From NCBI GenBank assembly GCA_963853835.1, contig OY970828.1, forward strand, positions 63,046,861 to 63,110,860: a stretch of DNA of 64,000 nucleotides, written 5' to 3'. The translations under genes and the position numbers were made by a program. Within the stretch, counting starts at the first letter, position 1, and every line of letters starts with the position of its first letter. The notes under the pieces were generated by a model, which saw only the letters and a program-made list of their open reading frames with translations, searched no databases and was not told the origin of the DNA. This document shows positions 10,236-23,727 of the stretch, piece after piece. This DNA comes from Calendula officinalis. Its lineage: Eukaryota; Streptophyta; Magnoliopsida; Asterales; Asteraceae.

Positions 10236-13200
10236 TTGATCGCTCAACTCATTTTAATGATACTTATCAATTCTCATAATAATTTTATCATTTAGCTCGT
10301 TAATTATTTTCTTGCTTTGTTTTTTTATTTAAATTGTCTCCTGATTAATTTGACTAATTGTCCACTTATGAATGTCATTTTTTTTTTTTTTTTTTTGAAG
10401 TTCGAACACCTCAATTAAATGATTTCTCTTTACTCAATTAATTAACTCGTTATTTCCCATGTACTTAATTACTCAATTATTTTCGCGTTCTCCATAAAAA
10501 TTTCCTCAATACTTTATATTTTTAGGTCCTCCTCGATTTAGAAATTCATATAGTATTTAAATAAAATTTTATTATTTGATACATTTATATTTTTCTCGTT
10601 TGCTCATTTTAATAATTATTCTCGATTTAATAAGTACTCAATAAAGATTAAAATTTGGTGATATTCAATTTAATATTTTAACTTGATAATCACCTTAGTT
10701 CAAATTTAATAAATTGTTTATAAATACAATTTTCCTCATTTGATTTATTTTAATAATTTATTCGTTTACTTGATTTATTAGTTTCTTATAGCTCGGTAAT
10801 TTCTCAGTAATAATAAAATTTTCAACATAATTTATTATGGCGATCTTCTCATGACCGACTCCTTAATCAATATTCTTATTATTCTAAGTTTAAAATTTCT
10901 CGATATATGAATTTCTTACAACTTGATACTTATACCATTACATGAAATTAATTATTCTTCATTATTTTTATAAATACTCTAATCACATGCGCATATATCT
11001 ATTACTCAACACAATAATTTGGCTCCACGATGTTCTCAACTGGAATTTTATAATTTTCTCATAATAGTGTTTTCCTCAATTAACTCGATTTGACTAATTC
11101 ATAATAACTTCTCCTATTTTAATAACCGCCTATCATCTCATTATTTTTCTCATATGAATAGTTTCTCGATTTAAAAGTTACTCGTATAAACTCTCTAGAC
11201 AATAATATGAATATATATGCTCATAACAATTTTATATATAATTCCCGATGATAATTATTATTATTTTGGAAATTGCCCTTTTTACTCCTACTCAACTCCA
11301 CTTGGAGAAAACTCGTCCTCGAGTTTGGCGCTAGAATTCTCTATCATAATAATACAACAACATCCCCTCACTCAAGCAAATAATATGCATATAATAAATT
11401 CACAATAGCAAGCATTGGTCCATCGTTCCCCTCAAAATCTCCCCATAACCAACCAAAAGTTCGGTGTGTACGATAATAGGGGCCCTTCTATTACTTTCGA
11501 CACCTACCTTTGTTTGGTCACGGGTCAATCCCAAAGTTCACAACTTCCCACACATAAAAATAATCCACAAACAAATCACACTCAGAAGAAAGAAAAGTTT
11601 ACTTTCAATATCTGATAAATACAGATATGCACTCGGCTGTGGTTACTCAAAACCTCATAAACATTACTCAGAAATCATGCGTATATTTAGTCTCATACGC
11701 GATACTCGGATAACTCAGATTCATAGAAATATTTCCACTTTGTTACTTTCACAATACGAATATCGTTTTATCTTCTACTCTTAGTTATCTCATTTGTCAT
11801 TTCCCATGAATAACATTTACTCTTTCTCAAAATTTTATCTGATTTATTGCCGTCTCGAGCGACAATTAATATTTTCTAGTTCAACATTCTCGGTTAATTA
11901 TTCTAATAAGCTTATTTAGCTCGATTATTAGCTCTACGTTAACTTAACAATCTCACACTGAACTCGTTATTCACACGACGTCTTGCACTCAACTATTTAA
12001 ACCACTTACTCATAATGTTTTCTCATGTTATTTCAATTTAATGATTCTTAAATAAATATTAATCTGTTGACTTTTCAACCTGGAATTTTCTCAATTACAA
12101 CTCATGGTATTCTCGAATTTTTAATTTCTCATTTAATAAGTTTAATATAATCACTTCTCTTTTAACACTATTTAATAATTCTCTTTAATACCTTCTATAG
12201 ATTCTTACACAAATTTGGAATTCCATATTAATGTATCCTTTGACTGCTAAATCTTGCTTCAATATCTTCTCATTATGCAATACTCATTTTATTATCTCAT
12301 TAAACGTATTTCTCAAAAATTTAGTTCGATATCCCCTCGTTTAGCTTGAATGTAATTAATTTAATATAATTATCAATTTTAACTAATTTAATTTTTATTT
12401 ATTTCTTTATGTATTGTTATTATTATTATTATTATTTTTTTTTTATTAAAATATGTTCTCAGTATTTTCGCTTTACTCGACTTGATAAACCATCGTAAAA
12501 ATATTCTTTAAATCAGTTGATAATGAAAATATCTTTCATTTACTCATTTCAATAACTCTTTCTATTAAATGCTTTTTCAAAACGAATGATTTTAATATTT
12601 TCTCATTTAGCTCCAACGTAATTATTTCTCATTTTCTTGAATTAACAATTTCTCCTTACTCACTTGATAAATTCTCATTAAAATATTCTTAATCAATTTG
12701 ATTTAATAATCTCTGGTTTACTCATTTCACTGTTTACTCGCTTTAATAACTCTTTCTATTAAGTGTTTTCTCTAAAATGCATGCTTTTAATATTTCTCAT
12801 TATGAAAATTTTATCACTCCCTTAGGTAAATACTAAGGACTTCTTCAGTTTCTCTTTAAAATTTATTGCTTTCACATCATAAATCAATACCCAATTATTA
12901 CACTATGGTTAAAATTTCTCATAATTATAAAATCTCACATTAACTTTCGGCATTTATATCGGAGATGCACTCAGAAACTACACTCGGAAAAATATACTCA
13001 GATAAGCGATCCACGTCGCGAAATATACTCAGAGTTAAATCAGAATTATACTCGAAATACTAACATCAATTCTCATATATGTCATTCCTCAAAACTAAGA
13101 ATACCACAAAATTCTCAAATAAATAAAAGCTCTTAAATATTACCGGCAGTAGGAAACGAGAGGTCGACGTGACATGCTGTATGTTTGATGTGGAAACTTT

Positions 13201-13313
13201 TCTCAGAAAAATATTTTACTCTTTTCTCGTTTTAAAAACTCGAAACTCAAACTTGAGTTTGAATTCGCCCCTTGCGAACCCAAATCCCTCAAGTCAGAGC
13301 TCTGATACCAACT
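9176..13313. other. LARD internal domain, non-coding
   Basis: This is 4.1 kb of very AT-rich sequence peppered with ctca/ctcg tetramers and without a retroviral domain. Visible structure includes three copies of a 'tcaactccacttg' motif (9177, 9554, 11294), a poly-T run near 10203-10232, a second T run near 10379-10396, an ATT run near 12417-12435, and two imperfect ~145-bp repeats about 184 bp apart (near 12472 and 12656). Confidence 0.75.
13299..13310 (-). other. Primer binding site of the LARD (tRNA-iMet)
   Basis: On the minus strand this reads TGGTATCAGAGC, three bases after the 5' LTR end. It is the main evidence for the element's orientation. Confidence 0.9.
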
Positions 13314-16074
13314 TGTAACACCCTAAAATTTACAAGATTTTTAAAATTTTTGAAAACAAAATTATAATCAAAAGGTCCCATAAATAAATCTCAGATATTA
13401 ATATTTAACATTTAAAACGTATTTATTGCGGAAATGGTTAAAATAAAATAAAGTGTTTTTAAAATATTAAATGATGTCCACATCAGTAATGAAAGATACA
13501 GCGGTCAACCGTCCACCTTCTCCTTTCCTCTGCTGGTACCTGAAACAATGTGGGGGAAAATAGGGGTCAGCTGGAGAAGCTGAGTGAATATCTCAAAATG
13601 CATACAATCATAACATACAACACATGAGGGCACATCGGTGTACTCCTACTCAGAATCTACTCGATTAATTACTCAGATTTATTTCTCGGATTTTATTACT
13701 CAGATTTTAATTTATATAGCGCGCTTGTGTGACTTGGAACGAGAGATCAACCTCGACCCGCCTCACACAACTCAAGGCTCAACACCTGTACTCTTCGGTG
13801 TTGAGTCAAAAAGTCTGGCACCAGTACTCTTCGGTGCCAAGACAACTCAAGTATATTATGTTTAATGTTTTAACTCAAGAACTCAAAACTCAGATAACTC
13901 AGGCTCCAGATAACTCAAATCACAGATAACTCAAATCACAGATAACTCAAATAAATCAAACTCAGATAACAGCTCAAACTCAGATAACAATTATGGTGCA
14001 AGAAATGTAACACATAAGTCATGCATGTACAACGTTAAAACTGAATACACGGTGAGAATACTCACCTCGAGAACCGTAAGCTCCAAAGGATTCCCGACGA
14101 TCAGAAGGACAGCACGTTATCTCCTAGACGGTCCTAAAACCAAAAAACGAAACCCGGAATTAAAATCCTACCCGAGGGCTTATTTCAGAAAACTGGCAGC
14201 ACCCGTCGGTCTCACGGAAACTGCCATAATTCCTAAACTGCACAGTAGATTAATCCCAAATTTTTACCATGAAAAGTAGACAACCAGAACTACAAATCTC
14301 TGTGAGACGGTCACTGGCCAAAACAGACTCTAAGTGTCTCAAAACAGCATTGCAAGACAGACATGTCGTACAGGTCGCGTTTCCTAACAGCAGCTTACTA
14401 AAACATTTACAACTTTTAAGCCGTAATTCGGATTGACGAGAGGGTTGCGGCGTTGAAAAGCTAATTCAGAAATCAAGGTCCCAGCACGGGCCAAAAATCG
14501 AAGGGATTTCTTTAAACAGGTCAAAAACAGTTGTGAACGTAAGGGCAGATTCTGCCAAAAATTAATAAACTTAAAAACCCGTTTTAAATCCCGACATCAA
14601 CCGTTTATTCCCGAGACACCCGACAGCCCCAGAATCACTTTTAATCAGAGTAGTTCATATTCACAAAAACCTCGTTAGTTTATTTGATTAAGCTATTCGG
14701 TTTAGGAAACCCAGAACCCTAAGGTTCGGTTTTCGGTTTGTAAAACGTTTAGCCAATTCATCAACGGTTTTTCCCCAACCCGACACATAACCAAAATCAG
14801 TAGCCAATCTAACGACAACCAAGACAACAACTAATGTAACTCAATCAGTATTTAGCTATGAGACTCGATTGATAATAAGGATTTCACAAATTCCGCTAAT
14901 GACAAACCACAACACAACTTATTCGTAAATCTTCAGATTAGAAATTAAACCCGAACCCTCATGAAAATCTGTGGTTAAACTCGAACCACCAGTCAATGAC
15001 TAAACAGAATGGATAATCGGTTAGACTGACGAACAATCAAACAAGGAATTCCCTATATGGATGATCAACAAAACAAGAAAAACCCGAGCCCTCTTTGGCT
15101 CGGTAAGAAATCCCAACACCTAAAAGAAACAGGTAAGACTAACGAAATCACATTGACCAAATCAGACGAGGAAAAAAATAAATCGAAAGTGTAGCTATAC
15201 CCAAACAGTAAACGGCCCGAGACAATTGTGCTTGCTTGCTTGCTGGATGACGCGTCTTAGCTTGCACTTCGGTAAACCCGGTACCCTAAGGATTGCAGGA
15301 TATTGACGACAACCAAGGCTGGAACAACACTACATCGATGGCAACCTAAACAGATCACTCGATGATTCCATCAAATATGAAATTTAAAACTGCCCAAAAA
15401 TTGATTCCAAACCAATTACCACCAACTCAAATTATTAATGAAAAGAAAATGGTGAATCGGTGGATTCTTTTCCCAATGACAACTTCCAAGAATTAGAAAT
15501 TCCCAAAACACCTACTACACACGCCTGCCTCCATCATTAGCCCTCGTGACCTGCTTGATTTAACAAAAGCCATCACAACCAGTCTTCAATATTCCGATTG
15601 GTGCACAAAACTCACGAGGAAAGAAATTAATAAGCGAAAGAGAACGGCTGGGAGTATCGTCCGAAGTAAAAGTATAAGAGTAGGGTTTTAGGGGTGTAAT
15701 TTGGTTCTTAATACAAGGATTAAGACTAGGCCTCAAGCCCGCCACTCAAAAGCCTGCCAACGAAAGATTTAGCCTTGGCCTTCGGCCGGCCCGACACAAA
15801 AGAATATCACTTAACTCTTACGATTCACTAACCAGTCCAAACCCGAGGCGAATTATATAATTACTTTTATTAATATATGAACCTCCATAATGTATTAAAG
15901 TGACCAAATAAATAAACGTCTATTTTATTAAAGTTTTTTTAACTCATATAACGTCTGATACAAATGAACCGTCTAACTTCCTTATAATTAATTTTAATAA
16001 TTATCCCCTTTAAATATTTAAATATGACAATTTAAATAATATTATTTAGAAACTACAAATTTCGGGGCGTTACA
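13314..16074 (-). repeat. LARD LTR, right copy (5' LTR of the minus-strand element)
   Basis: This is the twin of the left LTR. It is followed in minus orientation by 'agt' and the primer site. Near-perfect identity between 2.76-kb LTRs implies a recent insertion, much younger than the decayed copia host. Confidence 0.9.
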
Positions 16075-16079
16075 CATAG
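16075..16079 (+). repeat. Target-site duplication catag (right)
   Basis: This is the right copy of the 5-bp duplication. Removing 5997-16079 restores continuous RNase H sequence apart from an in-frame TAG. Confidence 0.85.
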
Positions 16080-16131
16080 GCTGAGTACATTGCGCCAAAT
16101 GATGCTGGAAGGGAAGCCATATGGCTTAAGA
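16080..16131 (+). pseudogene. Copia RNase H continuation after the insertion
   Basis: Reading on from the duplicated catag, the sequence encodes AEYIAPNDAGREAIWLK, the conserved RNase H motif that should follow the 'ADSTT' ending before 5997. After 'WLK' homology is lost and LTR sequence begins, so the rest of RNase H, the polypurine tract and most of the U3 are missing. Confidence 0.85.
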
Positions 16132-16334
16132 ATTCGTGTATTGGTGCAGCTACTCGTCTATTAATACGGCGCGGTCTTGCAGCATATCCAGGTGGTGCAG
16201 TAGAGGTGCATCATTCTTTAGCAGTCTAAAGGTAATGTTCTTATTCATCTTCTTCTAGTGATCCCATTGTATAGTAGAGATCCGGTATGTGGGGTTCAAG
16301 TTCCGCCATGTGAATCCTACAAGGTATTCCTACA
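16132..16334 (+). repeat. 3' LTR of the copia element, 5'-truncated
   Basis: Bases 16171-16334 align without gaps with 451-614 (offset 15720), with a few substitutions. The preceding ~40 bases align only in patches ('ttcgtgtattg'). Only the R/U5 part of the LTR remains. The end 'cctaca' is followed by gtgac, the expected place of the right target-site duplication; its partner would lie left of the window. Confidence 0.85.
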
Positions 16335-17264
16335 GTGACAGGGTTCGCGGCGCGACTTGCGGTTTGCGATGAAGTGTTCGACGCGAACCAGGGTGTCCGT
16401 GTAAGTTCACGGCGCGATTAAGGGTTACTCACGGCGCGAGTGGTATTTGGCAGAACAAAAATGGAGAATTAGCGCTATAAAGTCACGTGTATTATAAGTG
16501 AATAAACTTTGTGACGGCCTTACGTCATTGATGAAATATGTGACATATAGTTACATGTAATGTATGTGACTGATAGATGGAAACAGGACATGTACGTGAT
16601 AGATCAGATGCACTTTGGTTATCATGGTATCTATAACCTGATGGATTGGAGACATTCCAATCATCCCAACACTATGTTGGAACTTACTAGATCGGATGCG
16701 TTCCGGTCAGTGTGATAAATTAGGTCACTTTGAATTGGAGGCACTCCAATTATTGTGACGGTGTGGGCCTAACTAGATCGGAGGCATTTCGGTTAGTGAG
16801 TCAATTTGGGTCTTGGTGGATTGGAGGAATTCCAATCAACTTGACATGTTGACCAGGTTTATGAATGAAATTGATTATCGAGGAAGTAACTAATATGTAT
16901 GTATTGTGGATGTGATAGGATTACCGATGAGACTAAGATGTATCTATTGTGCTTGTGATTATTGTTATATTAATGTCGGGTCTAGAATCCATTGTCTTAC
17001 GTACTATGTTTGTTTGTAATGCTATGTACTCAGGTTCAGTAGCTTAGGATTAGGTGCGTATGCTAATGAAGGTGCACGGGTTTATAGTAGAGATAACAAG
17101 GTGGATTTACGTTTGGCGTTGGTTATGATATGTTTTGTAACACCAACTATTATCTTTGATTTCATATCAAAGATTTTTTTAAATCCATATTTTTGGGACA
17201 ATACTTTTATGTTTTATGAACGAATTTTACGGAAATGTTTTGTCTTAAAAATTGAGGTGTTACA
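16335..17264 (+). mobile_element. Fragment of an unidentified LTR-type element
   Basis: The sequence flanking the copia 3' LTR begins with a GC-rich patch of gcgcga/cgcgaac motifs (16342-16440). It continues into an array of six hairpins (16602-16837) and ends in a 129-bp segment with inverted LTR-like ends, TGTAACACC (17136) and GGTGTTACA (17264). No coding frame of note was found. The opening resembles the cgcgaac block at 48850-48985, suggesting related elements at both sites. The copia element probably inserted into it. Confidence 0.45.
16602..16837 (+). repeat. Array of six 19-nt hairpins at ~43-bp spacing
   Basis: Units start at 16602, 16644, 16690, 16733, 16776 and 16819. Each is 7-nt stem, 5-nt loop, 7-nt stem. 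Stems alternate between GATTGGA/TCCAATC or AATTGGA/TCCAATT and GATCGGA/TCCGGTC-like forms, with paired changes and G-T wobbles on the + strand. The 5-nt loops are variants of gacat, tgcgt, ggcac, ggcat, ggaat and tgcac. Confidence 0.8.
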
Positions 17265-17293
17265 GCCCTCCAAAATGGCGCTGCCATGACACC

Positions 17294-17735
17294 TATGGGT
17301 GTCAATTTAGTTCGGATTCGGGTTCGCGGGTTTACGTTCACGGGTTGGCGGGTGTGAAACTTTCTACTTAAACCGACTTGATTATATGAACGTGTCAAAT
17401 ATCTCAACCTTAACCTCTTTACATTCAACCTGAATTGACCCATATAACCCGTTTAATTAAACGGGTTAAATATGTTAGTGGGTCAAATGGGTTAAACGGA
17501 TCAAACAGTTTTTTGTTATTCCACAAATTCATACATAATACCAAAAAAAACAAAATTACTAAGTAAGCATTTTATTATTTATTTAACTATTAGCTACGTT
17601 TGAACTAGTAATTATATACTAAGTATAAATATATATATTTTAAAATATACTTTAATACCTAAAAGTGTTGGCAGATCAACCCACTAAAATTTATTACCGG
17701 CTTAATCTTAACCTGTTTAATAAATAGGTCAGTTG
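17294..17735 (-). mobile_element. hAT-like non-autonomous element, copy 1
   Basis: It opens with tatgggtgtcaattt and runs of 'cgggtt', followed by AT-rich sequence that matches the reverse complement of the element at 57381-57800 (for example the stretch around 'ttactaagtaa' and 'agttaatagct'). The GGTGTCAA opening with cgggtt-rich ends is typical of plant hAT MITEs. The right border is uncertain. Confidence 0.6.
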
Positions 17736-18681
17736 AGTCTACCCAAACGCTCTTAAAAGTGAATGTGTATTTAGAGATGCGAATGTGAAGCGTGAAATAT
17801 TCAGGGAATGTGTATTTTGAGTTGCGAATGTGAAACGTGAAATATTGATATGACGCTGAAAACCTAAGGTGGTGAAGTGGCTTGAACAACCACACATAAC
17901 GCTCTTAAGACATTCGTTAAATAAACCCATTATATAATTACAAATCACAAGAGTAAAGACGATTGTCATTATAGAATAAAGATTGTGGTGTGGTAAGTGT
18001 CTAACTTTGAACTACTTAGCAGCAAAAGGTGGTCTACAAGGGTTAAAGCCATAGTAAACGCAATTTTGTCTTTTTCATATGGTTAACACTGACTTAAAAT
18101 TATTCTTTTTATTTAACATTCATATAATATAAATTAAAATTATTCTTTTTTATTTAACATTCATATAATATAAATTTAAGATCCATCAAAATATCTTAAA
18201 CTAAAACAAGAAAAAAAGTAAAGGTTTAACGCTGCCAAATGAAATTTGGCGTGGATTTAACATCACGACACACTGCTCTAAATACAATAAATGAGGCCAT
18301 TTCATTTTTATAATAAGATATTATCAAATTCGACTTTTAGAATAGTTATGTTATTGGAGGCAGGCATAAACACATGAGACATGTCCCATGGCCAATATAT
18401 CGTTTTCCAATTCATGTGCTAATTAATTACTCTTTCCATTCAATACTCACCCCCATGTGTTCATGTCATTTTCATATCTTTTAATCCACGTTGGGATTCA
18501 CTTTTATGTTTTCCCAAGAAGAAATATTTGATACGAGTCTTTTAGTTTCTCATAGCGTTGAAACTAAAACTAATATATCAAATCACACAAAATATTATTG
18601 TGATAAAACTCTCATAAACTAATATTTTGTCTACTAATAGGATAAGATGTCTTTGCAATACGACAGTGATAATAAAAAGAA
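17736..18681. other. Intergenic, no gene seen
   Basis: It contains two ~40-bp tandem copies of 'gcgaatgtgaa.cgtgaaatatt' near 17775-17850 and a direct duplication of a ~42-bp unit near 18095-18178 ('aaaattattcttttt..atttaacattcatataata'). Otherwise AT-rich and without a supported ORF. Confidence 0.6.
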
Positions 18682-18849
18682 GGGTTTTGCTAATGACAGC
18701 CTTTAGGGCTGTCACTAACATGCATAAAAAGCTTGTACATTGATTAAAAAAGTAATATTCCTAAAATTCAGGGGTTGTCTTTTGTGTATTTTGCATTCTT
18801 AATGACAGCCCTAAGGGCTGTCATTAAGGGCTGTCATTAGCATTTTCCT
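18682..18849 (+). mobile_element. Small MITE with palindromic ends, copy 1
   Basis: The ends are inverted: gggttttgctaatgacagcc at left and gtcattagcattttcc at right. Each terminus also carries its own palindrome (gacagcc..tta.ggctgtc; gacagccctaagggctgtc). A second copy in the opposite orientation lies at 43284-43438 and shares the core 'taat.ttcctaaaattca.gggg'. Confidence 0.75.
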
Positions 18850-20079
18850 AAAAAGAAAAAGGAAAAAAAAAAACTTGTATGGTTGAACATGTCATGTTCC
18901 ACACTTAATTTGAACAATAGCATATCATGAGATGACGCAACAACAAAATCAACCAGATTCATCAATATTGGTCAAAATCAACCCGATTCATCTTTGAATG
19001 GAAGACGACGGGGTGACCATAAACTCAATACAATTCAACGCAAACTAAGTAAGTAATAAAATCAACAATCAACACAACTCTGCTTAAACTATTTTTATGA
19101 ATTATAGTTGTCCTAAGATTACTCTTAATTTATCCGTATATTGGAATATACTTGAAGTGTCAGGTTGCATCACGCAAGTAATGCACGAGTGTTAACTCAA
19201 ACTGTAACTACAATTTCTTGATTTATTAGTTTAATCTGCTAGAAATGAAAACATAATCCAAATCGAATCATTTGAAAATAAATGATGGAGATGGTTTTGT
19301 ACAAATTTGTTTCAGTGCCTTGGACTCCAAAATTTGTTTATAGTTGGCATATATATATATATATATTCTGATTGTCCATTATAAAATCAAACCAATTTTG
19401 GTAAATTAAATTCGCATATGCATTGATTCAAGACCGGTCTTCAAGAGATTATCAACATCATTCTTCAAACTTATTTGTGTTCCTCTTTCTTTTTATTACC
19501 TTGATTGTAAGAATTTGGTAACAATGAAGACCTTTTTAGCATGATTTAAAATTAGCTACAATCACTCATTATATAAACTAAAATTTTACCCAAGAACTGT
19601 CACCAACTAATTAATAATTCATCAACAGATACACTGTAGCATCAAATTCTTACATACAACTTAATGGGCAATAAGCCTTTTTTATATTTCTATCGAGCAT
19701 TTTAATAAGACAACACACACTTTGCACACCTACGCTAAGATTCGAAATCTATTTTTATCTGACGAAAGATACAGTTTCAATAAGGGAAAATAACAAATAA
19801 AAAAACAAGTTCACTAAAGCATTAAACAAATAATTAGGGTTACAAGAAGCATACCAAATTAATGTCACCCCAAACAAAACAAAACAAAACAAACTACAAA
19901 TACCCAAAATAGCCTCACAACTATTTGGCGTTAAAAGCAATATACAAACAAAACACCTCCAATCTATATCATATTTAGCACAACACATCTAGTGATAAAA
20001 AAACAAAAGTAAGCAATTTATCATAAAGGGTAAAACAGTAATTAGCACATCATGATTGGTTGATTTTTCACTTGCAAAA
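18850..20079. other. Intergenic, 3' flank of the ROP gene
   Basis: No supported ORF and no element with clear ends. A short (AT)n run lies near 19349-19366. The part next to 20080 should include the ROP 3' UTR and poly(A) region on the minus strand. Confidence 0.5.
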
Positions 20080-22383
<2,304 letters not shown>

Positions 22384-22565
22384 TCTTTTTTTCCGGTGAC
22401 CGGAGTTCGAATTTCACCTCCGACGAATGCACTTTTGACTTGATTAGACTGTTTTTCCTCGAGTACTAAGTAGTTCAACGAAAACCCTAGAATGAGGGTA
22501 TTCACATACACTGCACAAATATACTAATTTAGCGAGCATTAAATTGATTATACAGATAAATAATC

Positions 22566-22639
22566 GGTGTGTGTGTGTGTGTGAGGAATATAAATGGGAA
22601 GGAAAGACCTGTGTGTGTGTGTGTGAGAGAGAGAGAGAA
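22566..22639. repeat. GT and GA microsatellites upstream of ROP
   Basis: Two (GT)n runs (near 22567-22582 and 22612-22625) with a following (GA)n run sit about 185-255 bp upstream of the ROP start codon, probably in its 5' UTR or promoter; on the gene's strand they read AC and TC repeats. Confidence 0.8.
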
Positions 22640-22836
22640 TTGCAGAGTAGGTTTGTTGGGGTTGGAGACAGGTGGTAATAGGTATAGCTATAATAAACTC
22701 CAAATCAATGCTCAAATTTCAATCTTTTTCAACTCAACTCCCTTCATTTCTAAGTTTTCTTCAAAGAAATAACTTAAAGAAATAACTTCAATTTTTATAC
22801 GTATTATTTAATATTTTCTCTCTATAAAATATATAA

Positions 22837-23294
22837 GAGTAAATTACACGGATGGTTCTATAAGTTTATAGCAAATTTCACTAAGGGTCCTTTAGTTTCA
22901 AAAATTACATTGATGGTCCTTAATTCTTAAAGGTTTTTCACCGATGGTCCTTTACACTAACTGACGTTAATTTTTTCTGTTAACTTACCCCATGTGCAAT
23001 GCACATGCGGGTAAAAAACTCATTTTTCATTTCTTTTCTTTTTATTCTATAACTAAAAACTTTTATTTAAGATAAAAAAAATTAATTTAAGAATGAAAAG
23101 AAATTGAAAATGATTTTTTACCCTCACGTGCATGCACATGGGGCGAGTTAACAAAATAAATTAACGTCAGTTAGTGTAAAGGACCACCGGTGAAAAACTT
23201 TTCAGAATTAATGACCATCAGTGTAATTTTTGAAACTAAAGGACCATTAGTGAAATTTGTTATAAACTTAAAGGACCATCCGTGTAATTTACTC
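22837..23294. mobile_element. Foldback MITE upstream of ROP (family A relative)
   Basis: Starts gagtaaattacacggatggtt and ends with the complement aaggaccatccgtgtaatttactc. The arms are long and include a central 'ctgacgttaatttttt' / 'aaattaacgtcag' pair and 'catgtgcaatgcacatg'. About 458 bp. It lies roughly 450 bp upstream of the ROP start codon. Confidence 0.82.
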
Positions 23295-23432
23295 AATATT
23301 TAACATATAAAATTTACTAATTTATTCTAATCTTATTATTTAATTGCAACACTTATATTAATTAATTATATAAAAAGATTTGTTAGTAAACAATACCAAT
23401 TAACTTTTAGGGTGTTTGGATATATACTACTA

Positions 23433-23727
23433 CTTTTGTATTATAATAAGTGATACATTTTTTATTTATAGGTGTTTCAAAATAAGTGATATATTTCAAA
23501 AATTACCTTATTTGACAAAAATGTGGCTAATTATCTACTTTAATAAAGCGAAATTACCCTTATACCCCATTATTACTTTTGAAATTCACTAATATCATTT
23601 TATTCAAGAAAAGTGGGACTCATCGTCTACTAACTATCTAATTTAATATATTTTAACTTATACTTTAATCTTTTGCCTAAAAAATCGTGAAACCTCAAAT
23701 GTATCACCTATTTTGATACGGATGTAG
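23433..23727. mobile_element. Degenerate Stowaway-like MITE (family E, copy 4)
   Basis: It shares the family-E layout (ttcaaaataagtgatat... ccttatttg ... aaagcgaaattaccc ... ttttgcctaaaaaatcgtgaaacc ... tatcac) but with many changes and eroded ends, so it is older than the copies at 25544 and 59914. Confidence 0.6.

Larger units (their letters stand above)
6415..16074 (-). mobile_element. LARD-like non-autonomous LTR retrotransposon (9.66 kb)
   Basis: Two 2,761-bp direct repeats (6415-9175 and 13314-16074) with TGTAAC...GTTACA ends flank 4,138 bp. The tRNA-iMet primer site lies in reverse at 13299-13310 (gctctgatacca), three bases inside the right repeat, so the element reads on the minus strand and the right copy is its 5' LTR. 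The purine-rich complement of 9177-9189 (aagtggagttgag) could be the polypurine tract. No gag or pol similarity was found in any frame, so it must use proteins of an autonomous relative. The TGTAACACCC...GGGGCGTTACA ends suggest a gypsy parent (inference). Confidence 0.88.

Noticed and set aside
17136..17264. 129-bp segment with TGTAACACC...GGTGTTACA ends as a complete solo mini-LTR
   Set aside because: Flanks (tgttt / gccct) show no duplication; more likely the end of a larger broken element.
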